Assembly (NCBI GenBank): GCA_022559985.1 | Contig: JAFJTR010000107.1 | Location: 1 to 64,000 of the forward strand | Source: Parastagonospora avenae f. sp. tritici 18332-5 | Taxonomy: Eukaryota; Ascomycota; Dothideomycetes; Pleosporales; Phaeosphaeriaceae | Length of the DNA: 64,000 bases | Direction of reading: 5' to 3' | In this document: positions 35,163 to 47,726 of the stretch, piece after piece | Numbering within the stretch: position 1 is the stretch's first letter | Layout of the letters: each line of letters opens with the position of its first letter | Program-made: the position numbers and the translations under genes | Notes under the pieces: generated by a model | What the model was told of the DNA's origin: nothing | The model's input: the letters and a program-made list of their open reading frames with translations, nothing else | The model's database searches: none

Positions 35163-36616
35163 ATGAACGCATTGTCACAGCGCGACAACCCACCTGTCCG
35201 GCCAGATGAGAACCAGGGACCGACTATCCTTGCTGCTACCTTGACAGTCACCATCGCTGCATTATTTACCGTCGTTGCGAGGTTGTATGTCAGGTTGCGA
35301 ATGATCAGGAATGTTGGGTGGGATGTAAGCATCTTCGACAGCGTTTGGCAGAATCTTCACTGACAAGTTTACCCAGGACTATGTTATGATAAGCTCCATG
35401 ATATTGGTCAGTTGCTCGAAACTTTTCTCTTGTTCATGACGCTGACGACTGGAAAGTGTATTGCAGGACAATGCATCATCATACCTCAAGTTTACTATGG
35501 AGCAGGACGACACATTGAGTACATTGAGATTCACGAGTTTCAGAACTCGTTCAGACTCAACTTTGTCACTCAACCGCTATATCTCTTCGCAATCTGCTTA
35601 ACCAAGCTCTCTGTCGGCTTCTTCTTGCTCCGCATCGCTGTGCAGCCTTTCTATAAGAAGCTGATCATTGGGATCATGTGTAGGTCAACTTGCTATGTAC
35701 CGTGCAGGGAAACGACTAAACAAAACAGGCTTCATGTCATTTTACACGATCGGGTGCTTCTTCACCATTGTGCTGCAATGCACTGATCTTCGTGTACAAT
35801 GGGACCAGACCGTCAAGGGAACATGTTGGAGCACACACACACTAAAGTCTCTGAGCTATAGTAACCAGGCGTTGAACATCTTGACTGATGTTGCCTTCTC
35901 AGTGGCTATACCGGTGAGTCGAAGCGACGCAAAGGTTTCTTCTCGGCATTATACTCATTGACACGCAGATTCCCATGCTCTGGAACGTGCAGATGAACCG
36001 AAGACAAAAGGCCTCGATCATTGGTATCCTCGGTCTAGGCATGTTCGCTACTGCTGCAGCGGTTGTCAAGCTATCATACGTCTCCACCTATGGCCGCTCG
36101 GGTGACTGGCTCTGGGACTCTCGCAACCTCACCATCTGGACCGTCATCGAGTGCAACGTTGCCATCATCGCGGGTTGTCTACCATGCTTGAAACCGCTCT
36201 TCCGCTCTGTGCTTGGCTCTACATACGGACGTGGATCGCGCAAGACCGAGCCGTCCAAGTACATATCAAGACCCTATGGACCAGGCACACCGCAGCGCTC
36301 GAGGAACTACTCAGAACTTCATTCAAGCAAGACGGCGGATACGGACTACAAAGGCTATGGTGGCAAGGATGCATACATGCTTACTACCATAGGCGCGGAG
36401 AAGTACAGTGGTGGTGATGTCAGCCGACTATCTTCTGGAAGGAGCTCGCCAAACCAGGGCAAGGATAGTTCGGAGAGTGTCGCAAGGCTGCACAATCAGC
36501 CTGGTTTCGCTGGCTTGGGAGGCATCGCCGTCACAACGAAGGTGGATGTGACAGAGTCAGAAATCTATGACGAAAGGCAACGGCACGGTCGACCAAAAGC
36601 AAAAGAGATGGTATGA
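35163..36616 (+). CDS. Pth11/SAT4-like integral membrane protein (rhodopsin-type domain)
   Basis: Five exons (35163-35324, 35377-35406, 35457-35679, 35729-35913, 35969-36616) encode 415 aa. The four introns are 48-55 bp, all GT-AG. Helix-rich N-terminal half: TILAATLTVTIAALFTVVARLYVRLR (TM1), then DDYVMISSMIL, QVYYGAGRHIEYIE, FVTQPLYLFAICLTKLSVGFFLLRIAV, FYTIGCFFTIVLQC, and further helices to about residue 280 (IIAGCLPCLKPLFRSV is the usual last one). The cytoplasmic tail of about 120 residues is Ser/Gly-rich. The family covers Pth11-like receptor-type proteins (no CFEM domain here) sensing surfaces or nutrients; any individual role is unknown. Exon 2 is only 30 nt, which makes the model easy to mis-predict. 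Confidence 0.88.
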
Positions 36617-37505
36617 AAAGGATGAAGGTTGTTATGTACAGATGAGATACCCATGCGATATTAATATTACGATCTAATTCTGCGTTTCGTCTCCAATTCG
36701 TCAACGGGTGTTCTCGTGGCCGCCTGTTCATAGAACGAAATATATTGGCACCACCCTCCAAACATCATATCGCGACGCATATCCCTGAGAATGGGACGCG
36801 TGCTCCATATCAGCTCCATCCCATCGCCACCCGCCGCGCACATCTCCCATCAACTCACCCCACCTTCTAGGCCTACAAACACCGATCATGACCACGGCCC
36901 GTCGCGGAAGGGTGCGCGAACCACCAAGATGGTGTGCACTATAAGCGCGCGAACTCCTCCTCAATAAACCCAAAGCAGGATATTTCGAGTGGACCAGAAT
37001 CGATGATGGTGTGGTGTCTTCGGTCTTAGACCAATCGGAAGACATCGAGGCGGACGCCAGTGTCTCACTCGCTAACGCGTGAGCATTGCGCGTGAACACC
37101 TGGATTCGAGACACCGCCCATCCCACACCGACGACTTTGACTCAGCCACGCCGGGTATCCTAGCTTTGAGAGTTGGACGACTGGATATATAGTGTGGTGA
37201 TGGGAATGCTGGGAACGGTGATGGATATTTGACGCCTGTTTTGCACACACGATGACGAATCCGAATATGAATGTCCCTGATGCGGTGAAGATATTGGCGT
37301 ATGTCGCGTTCGTGTGGCTGGCACTGAGATCGCTGAGTGCATGTACCTTTGTATTTTTGGGGCTGAATCTGGAGGTGTGTATGGTTGCGGCGATACAGGT
37401 GCAAGGGAGAAGGACGGGTTGTTCGTCGCCCAGAAGAGCAGGGAGTGAGCGCGCACATCTGACACCTAAGAGGACTGGTAACTCTTCCCATGAAGTGCAT
37501 TATGA
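36617..37505. other. Intergenic, upstream of coiled-coil gene
   Basis: About 890 bp. A 132-codon minus frame (36728-37126) and a plus frame at 37252 exist, but neither has a recognisable domain. The missing first exon of the next gene may lie here. Confidence 0.4.
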
Positions 37506-37895
37506 ATTCAAGCTGATGCATCTAAAGCCAACTCTTCTCCACGACCGCCATCCAAAGGACCTCAGCGAACAGAACGACATACACCGCCTCCACCACCTTA
37601 CTCCTTCTCTCCACCATCCCCAACCTCGGACAGCAAGAGCCCTGATCCTATATCCGCGTCTTTGATCACTCTGTACGAGGACATCATCGCGTCTGACGCC
37701 CAGACCATCCAAGTGCAGCAGGAAACCATGGCCTCGCAGCAAGACATCATTCGTTCGCAGTCCCAAATGATCATGAAGCTTCGGCACTTGCTCGAAGAGC
37801 AGGATCAACGTATCGAAGAATTGGATGAGACTGCGAGAGGGCTGAGAGTGCGGAGACCTGGGCTGGATCTCGCACCACGATCGAGAAGCACGTGA
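37506..37895 (+). CDS. Small Pro-rich and coiled-coil hypothetical protein, 5' end uncertain
   Basis: The frame is open from 37506 to the stop at 37893-37895. It reads a Ser/Pro-rich segment (SSPRPPSKGPQRTERHTPPP, YSFSPPSPTSDS) and then a helical heptad-like stretch (LITLYEDIIASDAQTIQVQQ, IIRSQSQMIMKLRHLLEEQD) and a basic tail. There is no ATG at the left edge; the first in-frame ATG is at 37728, which would drop the Pro-rich part, so an upstream exon probably joins at an AG near 37512. Function unknown. Confidence 0.45.
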   Translation: MQADASKANSSPRPPSKGPQRTERHTPPPPPYSFSPPSPTSDSKSPDPISASLITLYEDIIASDAQTIQVQQETMASQQDIIRSQSQMIMKLRHLLEEQDQRIEELDETARGLRVRRPGLDLAPRSRST

Positions 37896-38149
37896 CTTAA
37901 TTCTGGCATATCCTTAATCGTCCACGGGGTCTTTCCCTGATACATGTATCATGCAAAAGGCAGTTTCTACGCTGCATCGAGGTGCTAGGGTCGATGCCCT
38001 TCGATAGCAGTCCTGAGGTTGGGTGAAGTCTCTCTCACGTGTACACGCGTGCCTTCCACGTGCCTTCAATATTTGTTCGCGCCCGCCTTCCAATACCTCA
38101 CGTGCGACGGCCTCATCTTTCCTTCTCCCCCACCAATCAGTGCCACGAT

Positions 38150-38909
38150 ATGGTGCCCACGCTTCGCAGGAGCACGTGGCGCAAGATCGCAGGCAGCGAC
38201 AAAGCTGCACAAAGCACACGCGGCGCCACTGCACCTCGAATTCTCAAAACGCGCAACTTGCCTATTCCGTTCGCTGTGAGGTTGAAGAAGCTGGAAGCCA
38301 TGTAAGTACCACATCTACCATAAACAATCCATGGGCGCTGATTGATTCTTCAGCACTACAGCGAATGCCACTAATTCACCACTTCTACGCCTCCCCGCAT
38401 AACTGAGGAATCAAACCTTTGACCTCGCAGTCACTTCTTCAGAGGAAAGAGACTGGATCGCGTTTTACTACAACCGCCATGGCAGAATCGCTCGCACCAA
38501 TACATCGAGCTATCCAGACCCCTCTGTCTTCGCGCACCTTCCCATCGCCTTACCACGCGTCTGTCGCCAAATCTACGCCGAGACTGCAACGCGCATGTAC
38601 ACGTTGAATGCGTTCTGATTTTCGCGCCCCGTCACTATGATTGACTGGCTGCATAGACGGACCCCCGAGCAGAAAAACGCTATACGCACGATCTTGCTGC
38701 CCTTTGACTTTCGCAAGAAGGAGCTTGGTGTGCATGTGAGGAAGTACCGTCCGAATATCATGGAGCTCAGGCGCGAGGAAAATATTGCGCAGGTTTTTGG
38801 CCCAACTTTGCTGAACTGGTCTAATCTTGCCCTGATTAACAGCGCGGACGACGGCGCTAATGTATTGTCACACGGACGGCTGACATTGAGCCGCCTGCAT
38901 CTTCCATAG
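38150..38909 (+). pseudogene. Broken LPAELR gene, copy 6
   Basis: Exon 1 (38150-38301, basic N-terminus ending in GCCAT|GTAAGT) joins in phase 2 to exon 2 (38354-38909). The motif reads TNSPLLRLPA, stop, LRNQTFDLAV: the Glu codon of LPAELR is TAA at 38400-38402. The second motif is intact (LPRVCRQIYAETATRMYTLNAF), followed by TGA at 38616-38618, then FSRPVTMIDWLHRRTPEQKNAIRTILLPFDF to the end. So one copy carries two nonsense codons, one in the signature motif itself. It is on the plus strand and about 10 kb from the tandem group. Confidence 0.75.
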
Positions 38910-39075
38910 CAGTGAGATGGATCTCTCAAGGTCAGGCTCTCAGCGTCACACCTTGTAGCAACGTGGGCAAAACGTGACGTATGGCGCAATGTCTTCGCGG
39001 ACTGTGTGTGTGGTCCATGCCCTCAGTACAGAACAAAATCCGGTATTCCAGATAGCGAATAGAGCAACAAGCTAT

Positions 39076-40886
39076 TCAAGAAACCAACTTCCAAATCTCC
39101 CCACTTCCTAACATCTTCCACACCCCACCCACTCGATCTCCAACAACACTCTCCACATCCCCCCTCTCATCTACTTCCTCCCACACATACTGCGTGCCCG
39201 TATACCTCCAAACCGTCCCATCTCCATGTCTACTATACAAGAAATCGCCACTCGCATGGATCCCCACTGCCCCCGCATCCTCAATGATCTGCCAATAGTA
39301 CTCCTTCAAATTCAAGAACACAACCAGGCCGTCCGCCTGCAGTTTGTAGAAATCATTCCCGCCCACGGCAATCGCCACATTGGCGCTGTTCTGGTCGACG
39401 ATCTGCCAGGAGCCAGAAGTGTGTGGCCAAGTAGAGCGCACAAGGTCGCCTGTACTCAGCAGATTCCAAAGAGTCTTCGAGTCCGTGATAGCGATTTGCT
39501 GGGAGATAGATGCCGTGGGTTGTTCGATGGTAACCCACGAGCTTCCCGTGCCGGTGTAGCGCACGACCCATCCGTCTTTGCGGCGCGAGTAAAGCTGGTC
39601 AGACGCGGCGACAATATCGATGACATTTTCCGAGGTAGCACCGATTGGGGTCCAGGATTGGCCGTTGCCGGTCCAGAGATATATGCTGCCGTCGGTGTGG
39701 CGCTGGTAGAGCTTGCCTGCTGCGCCGGCGATTTGGATGGTGTCGGGGTTGTTGTCAGGGCTAGACCAGGCGTTGTTTGAGTAGCGGAGGATTTGGCCAT
39801 TGGAACGTAGTTGGTAGAGCCCGTCGTTGCTTGAACTTGTTGATGAGGTTGAGGTTACTTGCATGATGTTTCTTGTGCCGCTGTTGGCGTCGATGCGACT
39901 CCATTGGGGTGTTTTCCAGCCGTAGATTTCGTGTATGCCCATTTTGTCGTCGGGATGTAGTGGGCGGATCAGACCTCCGTAGTAGGCGAACATGACTGCT
40001 GCTTCCACGGCGCTGTGACTGAGACCGAGCGCGTGGCCAATTTCGTGGGTTGCGGTGTAGCTGAACAGACGGTCGTCTGTCCACGCGTAGTCATCATTGA
40101 GTGTCACGTTGATGCTTCCTGAATGTAGATAAACACCGTCGGAGACCATGGATGTGAAACCGTAGCGGGTATCTTCGCGACCCAATGATTTGAACTTGAT
40201 ATATATGTCTGCTCTGACATTGGGTGCTGCTTGTTGAAAGACGATAGGCATGAAGTTCATCCAGGATGCAAAGGCGGCACTATCATCACGTCAGCGATGG
40301 ACGTATGCTGTTGCAAGTGATGTGAAATATGCAGGAATTTTAGGATTGAACGCTCTTGAAGCGGAGAGCATAATAGATAGGAGAACGGGCGTCTTTACCT
40401 AACAGTCAACTGTTGCTGCGCTTGAGGCAGATCAGAAGAGTAACTTTCGAAACGCCAGGTAATTATCGACTTCCCCCACTTGGATCCCCAGACTACATAC
40501 CGCTTGCGCAGCCCAGTCGGCGCTTCAGCTGCAGTCTCATTGTATGGCTGCTCTGTTCCGCAGCGTGGCTTTGTCATGATATCCATCATCTTATCGCTGA
40601 ATATTCCGTCGACTGGCTCTTCCAGTACTTTTTGTATCTTGCGAATTGCTTTGGATAGATCTTTGTCCGGCACTGTCGTATTGGGTCTGAGCCATCCGTA
40701 CAGTTTGTAGAAATCGTTGACATGTTTAGAATGTTGCTTCTGGTCCGGAGTTGCGGAGGTTAACGAGGGTTTGGTCGGTGAGGCGCTTGGTATGATAGTA
40801 ATGTTGTCCCTGCCGATGTTGCGGTGCGGGCTAGCAAGAGAGCATGGTATGCTCCCAAGAAGCAGCAACAGACTCAATATTATCAT
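39076..40886 (-). CDS. Secreted matrixin-like metalloprotease with beta-propeller-like tail
   Basis: Two exons (40399-40886 and 39076-40279), phase-2 intron of 119 bp, encode 563 aa. It has a signal peptide (MIILSLLLLLGSIPC), a peptidoglycan-binding-like prodomain with the cysteine switch PRCGTEQP (residues 107-114), and a basic RKRY site (127-130) just before VVWGSKW, as in furin-activated MMPs. The catalytic domain has HEIGHALGLSH with zinc ligands at about His241, His245 and His251 and the Met-turn VMFA at about Met259. Residues 290-563 are repeats of about 40 residues (LYQRHTDGSIYLWTGNG, LYSRRKDGWVVRYTGTG, LYSRHGDGTVWRYTGT), resembling tectonin or hemopexin-like blades. Such fungal matrixins are uncommon; substrate is unknown. 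Confidence 0.87.
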
Positions 40887-42762
40887 CTCTCAATGTCTGG
40901 CACCGCAGTAGAAGATCCGCAGCGAAAAGCGGAAGCCGAGAACGAGAAGATCGCTCACTTAAGTTGAAGCTTTCCCCATACACGAGCACAGCGTATATTG
41001 ACCTATAAGACGTTCTCGAGTCTGGTATCAGAACAGCTGCAGGCTGATGCTCGATTGATCCTTGCACTTCCACGGAGAAAGCTCCCGTTCTCATTAGGTG
41101 TTCGATACATAGGCTGAGGTGGACGTCCTCAGCGGAGATGATCTACAGAAAGGTAGCCCGATGTAAGATCAAAGGACCAGCTGGGTGGCTATACATAGAT
41201 GATCTTAACGAGCACGTTAAATATTATTCGCACGTGGTGGAGGCGCAAGCGTGATCTGTTCTGACTGACATTGATAGCAGTCATATACGCGTCGGTCGGG
41301 TACGGCCCGCTTCTCTATATCTGTTCTGCAGTCCCGGTGTATATGAGCCGCGTACGCCCAGGGTTAAGTAGACGCCACTGAGATCCTCGTAAAAAATCCG
41401 GGCAACTTCCTCATTTGGTGAGTGCTGTGCGACATCATTCCTAGACATTCGAGATTAGCAGCTACTCGCTTTCAGAACAACATTGATGGACGAGCATGAT
41501 GTGCGCGCTTTGAGTGGCGATCAGCCTAAGTAAAGTACTCGAAGCGGGTTGTGCAGTTTCAATGGGCCCGCATCTCGTTTGACGTATTGTTGCTGCGTAG
41601 TGAGTTTTGTGTAACAGCCGCGGTGATCGGATATTGTACTTAGGTAGATTGCCCAGGCTGTAAGGCGAAGAATTAGATGCATCTAGCTGAAACTGTCGGC
41701 TACATTGCGAAACAACGAACCCATGGCCAGAGAAACAATTCCTGCCCCGCAAAACTCAAGATATGGGGAGGTACTCGAAGAGATGGAGAGTTGCATGGTG
41801 CATTTTGCCATACATGCTCAACCTATGACGCGAGTAGTTGCAGGTTGTTGAAATGCGAAGCGATCCAGAAATAGAACACATGGTCATCCCAAGTCACTGG
41901 GTCCAGCTGACCTCCAGTCGTATCCGATATTGATCGACAATGTAGATAGGTAGGGCTTCAACGGTGGCGGCGATTTCGAAGTGGGGTGCTGCAGATTCGC
42001 GCAGTCGGAAAGCGTGACGCGTTCATGGCTGTGCGTCCTGCCACCACCTAAATCACGGGGCTCAGCCAAACGACCTTTCCTTGTAGTGTTCAGACAGAGT
42101 ATGTCACGAGAGGCAACGAGCAGGAATGTCAGAGCTTGCGGGGAAGCTTGATTGGTATACCACGTACAGATCTCAGGTGTAAGACAAGACGTTGTGTACT
42201 GAACAGAGCGAGGTGCGGAGGCAGAAAGGAACATAAGCAGAGGAAGGCTCGAGCGTGGACGCTAAGCCTACGCGGAGATAGTCAGGAGGCGCATCGGCGG
42301 TTCTGCGGTTGCCAACGATCAGAGCCTTTTGCAGAGCAGTGCTGTAGAGTACCGTCGAGTATGGTAGTCTGGGGTGTCAAGGTGCGTTACCGTGACAAAC
42401 AGAGTATTTCTATATAAACTCTAAGTAGAATGAACAGCTTACTTGTAACTAACTAACTTATAAGTTAACATATATTAGACACAACAATCACAGCTAATCT
42501 TGCAAGGTGCTATAAGTTCCAAGTAGTAGCGACGCGGATATATCTCGGCTATTTCCCAAATAGAGTTAAGGCAAAATCGAACGCTAACCCCGAGTCCCAA
42601 AAGCGTCCCTTAGCACGGGACGAGCTTCCCCGCCTGACACACGACGCTTCGCCGGTGCGACTGGCCTAATCTGTATGCCACCCTCTCAGTCTTACGTTCC
42701 GGCTTGCCGCTTCTTCCCCACATACCAACTCAGATTACTAGCTGCATCCTCAACTCCTTGCC
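40887..42762. other. Intergenic between metalloprotease and regulator gene
   Basis: About 1.9 kb with a few 60-116-codon frames on both strands and no recognisable domain. The last 400 bp before 42763 are AT-rich with many stops. Confidence 0.5.
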
Positions 42763-45424
42763 ATGCCTCCTCAATGGATCTGTCACGAGTGCAATAACAT
42801 ATTCCAAAGGCGCGAGCACTATCAACGCCATCTAAGAGTCCATACAAAAGAGAAGCCCTTCGCCTGTTCACTGTGTAGCAGCAGCTTTGCACGTGTCGAT
42901 TCCCTCGCCCGGCACTACAGCTCAACCCACGTACAAACAGCCACCGGCACATGCTCATCAGATTCGAACGAGCGGCGGCGTATCTCCAGGGCCTGTAAGC
43001 GCTGCAGCGCTGCGAAAGTGAAATGCAATGGCAAACATCCGTGTGAAAGGTGTTGCGGTGCCGATGCCGACTGTATCTACGAGCCACCTAAGAGGCGAAG
43101 AACGGCAGCTACCGAACAAACTTCAGAGCCGCATACAGACTTCCAACCAGCTGAGCCACATGGACCTTGTGAGGCACATGTTATGTCTGGAAGCCAGAGT
43201 CAATCTGTGTGCCAGGATATGCAAGGATATCACATCATGCCCGATTTTAGGCCCTCACCAGTAGATCACCAGTCGAGTTTTCTGTCGCCAGCTAACGCCA
43301 CAGCTTCCGCCTTCATGGAATCTGACTTCTTTGCTGGTCCGGACATCTCTGGATTCCCGAACGATTTGAGCAGCGTGAGCTGGGTATCAAACAGCATGGA
43401 TACAAGTTCTTGGCTCAACCCGTTTGACCTTCAGACAGAGGCACAGCTGTTGCAGGACATATCAAGCTTTGAAGCGGTCCCGCTCTCGGCCAACCAAGAG
43501 CAACCATTTGAATCAAGCACATATCTACCTCCGACACCAGCTTCCAATATAGACGAACTCTACAGTAGTAGCTGCACTCCAGTCTTGGATAAGGACGCAG
43601 TCGACGTTCGACAGTACAACCCAACCTCCATTCAAGTAGACGCACCTCTTTCCATACCCACCCTTGACATGACTGCACTCATGCAGGCCGAATTGGAGGA
43701 CTCAGCACACGTTGACAGCCTGTCCTATGAACAAATAATTGCCATGGAAGGCCTGGTTGACGACGTGCAGACCAAACCTCATTACCCGCTTTTCGATAAC
43801 GAGAAACTTCTTCCCCCTGATGTGGTCATCAATGCCTGGATCCAACTTTACTTCGAGCATTTCCATCCAGTCTTTCCGGTGCTGCACAAGGCCACCTTCA
43901 CGTCGCCTGATACCCCGCCTCTTCTCATCCTTGTGGTTGCTGCGATTGGTGCGCAATTCTCCAATCTTCCCCATTCTCTTGTGTATGCTCGTAGTCTCCA
44001 AGAGCTAGTAAGGAGATGCTCATCGCGTCAAGTAAGGCCGCAAATCATGTCTCTGGCAAGTTCCCATCTAACACTACACCAATTTAGTGCGAGTATGAGA
44101 ATAGAAACGGTCGAACCGTTTGGATGACTCAAATCGTTCTTCTCAACAGTCTAGCCATGTCACATTCCGGAGAACGACGAGCGCTCGAATTAGCAGAACT
44201 GCTTCAAAGTGTGCCGATAGCCTTGGCAAGAAGAAAGGGAATATTCGAAGACGTCGTAGCGCATGAATCCATTGCTCGGATGCAGATACCACTTCAAAAA
44301 ACTTGGCAATTATGGATCATGGACGAAGGAAGGCGACGAACGGGCTTTAGTGTTTGGGTATGAGGCAAATACATAGCTTGATAATATTGTATCGCTGACC
44401 TCAGACGTAGCTTGTGGACTCCGCCTTCCGCTCCAACTTCAATTTGTCAACTGTTATGGATACAAGGGAGCTGAGAAACTCGCTTCCCCAGGCTGATAAA
44501 AGATGGAATGCTAACAACGCCCAGAGCTGGGCAAGCTATCCTCCCGGGCTAAGTGTGTCTACGTTGTTGCAACTCAATCAGGCAACGGCTAATTCAATTC
44601 CAGGTCCTGGACGCACAAAGTCACTCGCGGAAGTTGATAAAGCCGACGATTGGTTCTGCGTCTGGTACAAGACGGGTACGATCGGCAGACAAGTCCTCAT
44701 CCAAGACCTCATGGACAGAGTCCAGTCATCGGGCTCAGGGAACCATTCAACGACTGAATTTACTCATGGTATCCATGCGAAAGACATACTAGAACGCCTT
44801 CTTTTAGCACTAAATGGGGACGAGGACACAGCATTCGAGGATTTGAAGGCTTTGACCACCCACAAGGCCATGTGTCTCCACGCACTGACGACATGTTGCT
44901 CCCCAGCAACGGATCTAGTCAAAACTGCATTGAAACAAATCTACAATCGCATGACGGACCACGAAATGTCCCAGATGGCTCAAATCTGGAGAGGCGCGGG
45001 TCACCAAGGACGAGAGGCAGTGTTCCATGCAGCAAGTCTTTTTGAAACTATACGGAACAATCACACAACTCATTGGTCAATGCCAGCATATCTACTCAAA
45101 GCCACTTTGCTGCTCTGGTCGTACTCGCTCCTCTTTGGCAAGCCCGAAGTTACCGGCTTTACCAATGAACAGGAAGAGGCATGTTCTGTAATCCTCGGTG
45201 GTGCAAATATCCACAGCGATCAGGTCCGCGGCTGGATAGCTAATGGTCGCGGCCGTGTCAAGCTCCCAAGTATTGCAAACCTATTTAGTTGGCAGGGACG
45301 ACGAAAGCTACTCGAGCACTCCAAAACTGCCATGGGCGACTTGAAAAGTTGGGGCGTTAGCAAGGCCTATCTGCAACTCCTGGGGCGACTCAAAGCTAGT
45401 GAGGCTGCTTCCACGCCGTCTTGA
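42763..45424 (+). CDS. C2H2 plus Zn2Cys6 transcription factor
   Basis: Three exons (42763-44031, 44088-44357, 44411-45424) encode 850 aa. The second intron ends at the second AG (CAGACGTAG); the first would give an immediate stop. The N-terminus has two C2H2 fingers (Cys7/Cys10/His23/His27 and Cys35/Cys38/His51/His56). A Zn2Cys6 cluster follows (Cys78, 81, 88, 94, 97, 104; spacing C2C6C5C2C6C). A fungal-specific transcription-factor region starts about residue 350 (WIQLYFEHFHPVFPVLHKATF, GRTVWMTQIVLLNSLAM, DEGRRRTGFSVWLVDSAFR). Such dual-finger regulators often sit beside the genes they control. Downstream lie the hydrolase and dioxygenase genes, so a local role is possible but only inferred. 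The CRISPR-like or operon sense of cluster does not apply here. Confidence 0.9.
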
Positions 45425-45812
45425 GCAGATTTATGGAATACATTTGCTGCACTCGATATTCACTCTCGCACTTGTATACGACTTCTTAGGGTAACCTTTG
45501 GTTTGCATTGATTGGTGAACAACGAGGAGAGATGGGCTCTTGCTGTTGTTAATCTGACACTTTGGGTGAAGTGGCCTCCAGAGTGCATGGAAATATCTTA
45601 TCTCTTATTTTCGGCTATTAGTCTGCTTGTCAGATCGCAGATATCGTTATTTCCCTTTTCGCACTCAGTGCAAAGCCAACCAACACGGCTACATGCGCCA
45701 TACCGGTCATCCGCGAGAGTCTGGAATAGTTGGATTTATGCTCATTGCTAATGCGATGGGAAACCGGATAATTCCGTACATATAGCATTCTTCCAAGACG
45801 CGATACGAAAAC
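45425..45812. other. Short intergenic region between convergent genes
   Basis: About 390 bp holding the 3' flanks of the regulator and hydrolase genes; nothing else seen. Confidence 0.5.
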
Positions 45813-47726
45813 CTACAATCTCTCCGGAATAACAGGGAGAAGCACCCAGCTATCATCGCCTCCAACATGAACGCTATTCAACCCACCAAAAGCATCAGGG
45901 TTACGGTCTTCGTGATGGTCATGTGAAAACGTGCCTACACCCTGTGTGTCGTGCCCAGCGATTTCGAAAACCAATACTTCTCCTTCCTCCAGTACAACAT
46001 TGGTCGGCCAAATTTCGACATCTACTTCATATTTCTCGCCTTCCTTCACTTCTTGAACGTCTGCCACGCGATAGTTCCGATGTGGTAAATAAGGCAGAGA
46101 CTTCGCGGGGTCAGTCCTACGTAGAGACACACGCTGCCATCCTTTGACGATTGGAACGGGGTCGCCCATCGTACCCGTGTAGAACACTTCTGACCCGTCT
46201 TTCGCGAACTTGCGGAGAGTAAGAAAGAGATCCATGTCCGTAGGAGTGCTACCACCCTGGCTCGATAGAGACACAGTCAGATGTGCGAGTACATGGCCTG
46301 TCAACTCCAGAGTCTTGGAAGCTGTGTAGCGGAATTGCACCGGCTCGCCCGCCAACGCATCGTAAGTGTAGACTTCTCTATCTTGTTTCAGCAATTCAGT
46401 CAGCTCCTTCCCAGGGCCTAAAAAGAACTTAGTGTAGTTGGTGTCTGGAATCGGCCAATCAGCTTCGTCGCGTGTCGGAAATGCAAGTTCGCGCTCCGGA
46501 TCATCGACACCGCAATCGCCTTTTCTCAAGCACAGCTTGACACGCGGCTGAGCACCGGACTTCCAACCATCGTAATCATTGTCTTTTAGAAACGCATCCA
46601 AGAAGGATAGCTGGAGTTTGGCGGAGTGGTTGTAGTAGAACGGTAGGTCGTGGCGGCCGACGATGAAATGCAGGAATTTGTACTGCGAAGATGCACGCAT
46701 CCAGCCGAGTACATTGCCACGGAGATGGAGAAGGATTCCGCCCTTAATTATATCAGCGAACACTCGTATATCGAGAAAGACATCGCCATACCCAATTCCC
46801 TACACTTAGGAGCGGAACTTCGATGTCTTGAGCGTTGAAGTCGCGGCTGGTATAGTATTCCTCGTCCAAAAATCGGTGAGAAGCGGTGTCTTGCGTCTGG
46901 TCCTGACGATTTGCCATCAAGTTCTTCTCGTCTAGATCCCCGTCCAAAGAGTCCAACCCCCAATTTTTGGCTTCGCGGCCAGGTGTACCGTATTGATTCT
47001 TGCCCACGGCGTTGTCCCACCAGAACTCTGCCCGAAGAGGGTTAATTCCTGTACAACATCCCAGAATTCATAAATACATACTTATGAATCGATTTGAAAG
47101 GATGCCACCATGTCTGACCCGATCGCGGTAATAATCACTCATGCCCTCCCACGGAATTATCGCTGCCAGTCCCTTTGGTTTCCTTGCCGCAACCCTCCAT
47201 TGTGTCCCTGCATAGTAACTAATGCCTAAGAGTCCTACTTTCCCGGTGCACCATTCTTGCTCTGCGCACCACTCAACCACGTCGAAGAAGGCTTCACTGG
47301 TGCCGCGGGACATCGTGTCAAGCTTCCCAGGACTCTGGCCCGTGCCGCGCTCATCGGCTCTGACAATAATGTAGCCCTTGGAAGTCCAGTATCCTGGATC
47401 TGGAGTTTCCCACGCTGCATGTTCTGACTTCATAGCCGGGTTGACCTGATCCCAGGATTTGAGGGAAAAGATCTTGTATTCAACATCCTTGCCATCTTCG
47501 TCCCAAATTAGTACTGCGATTGAGATTTCTTGGATGAATGCGTACATGGCCCATAAGTCGCAATGACAGGATATCTCGCGCTGCCGAAGGGCGCAGCATC
47601 TTTAGGTAGGTATATGTTACAACGTAAATATCCGGTGTCGTATGTCTTGAGAGGTACATCTTTGTGCTGCATGAATGCATATGGGAAAGAAGTTCGATCG
47701 ATTTTCAGGTGCTTGTCAGAAGCCAT
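45813..47726 (-). CDS. CocE/NonD-type alpha/beta hydrolase (S15-like)
   Basis: Four exons (47546-47726, 47082-47495, 46792-47048, 45813-46742) encode 593 aa. Intron joins restore the family motifs: ATYGP/YGKDVEYKIF and VGNW/GGILLHLRGN. The nucleophile is Ser153 in GLLGISYYAG; RADERGTGQS precedes it. The acid and His should lie in exons 3-4, the likely His being in IVGRHDLPFYY. The C-terminal third is the jelly-roll domain of the family (LTGHVLAHLTVSLSSQGG, WPIPDTNY). CocE-type enzymes hydrolyse esters or amides such as acylated or aryl compounds. The exon 2/3 join is plausible rather than certain. Substrate unknown; neighbouring aromatic-oxidation genes make an aromatic ester a reasonable guess. 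Confidence 0.87.

Noticed and set aside
37072..37521. 149-codon minus-strand open frame
   Set aside because: Low-complexity and basic, with no recognisable family; not supported as a gene.
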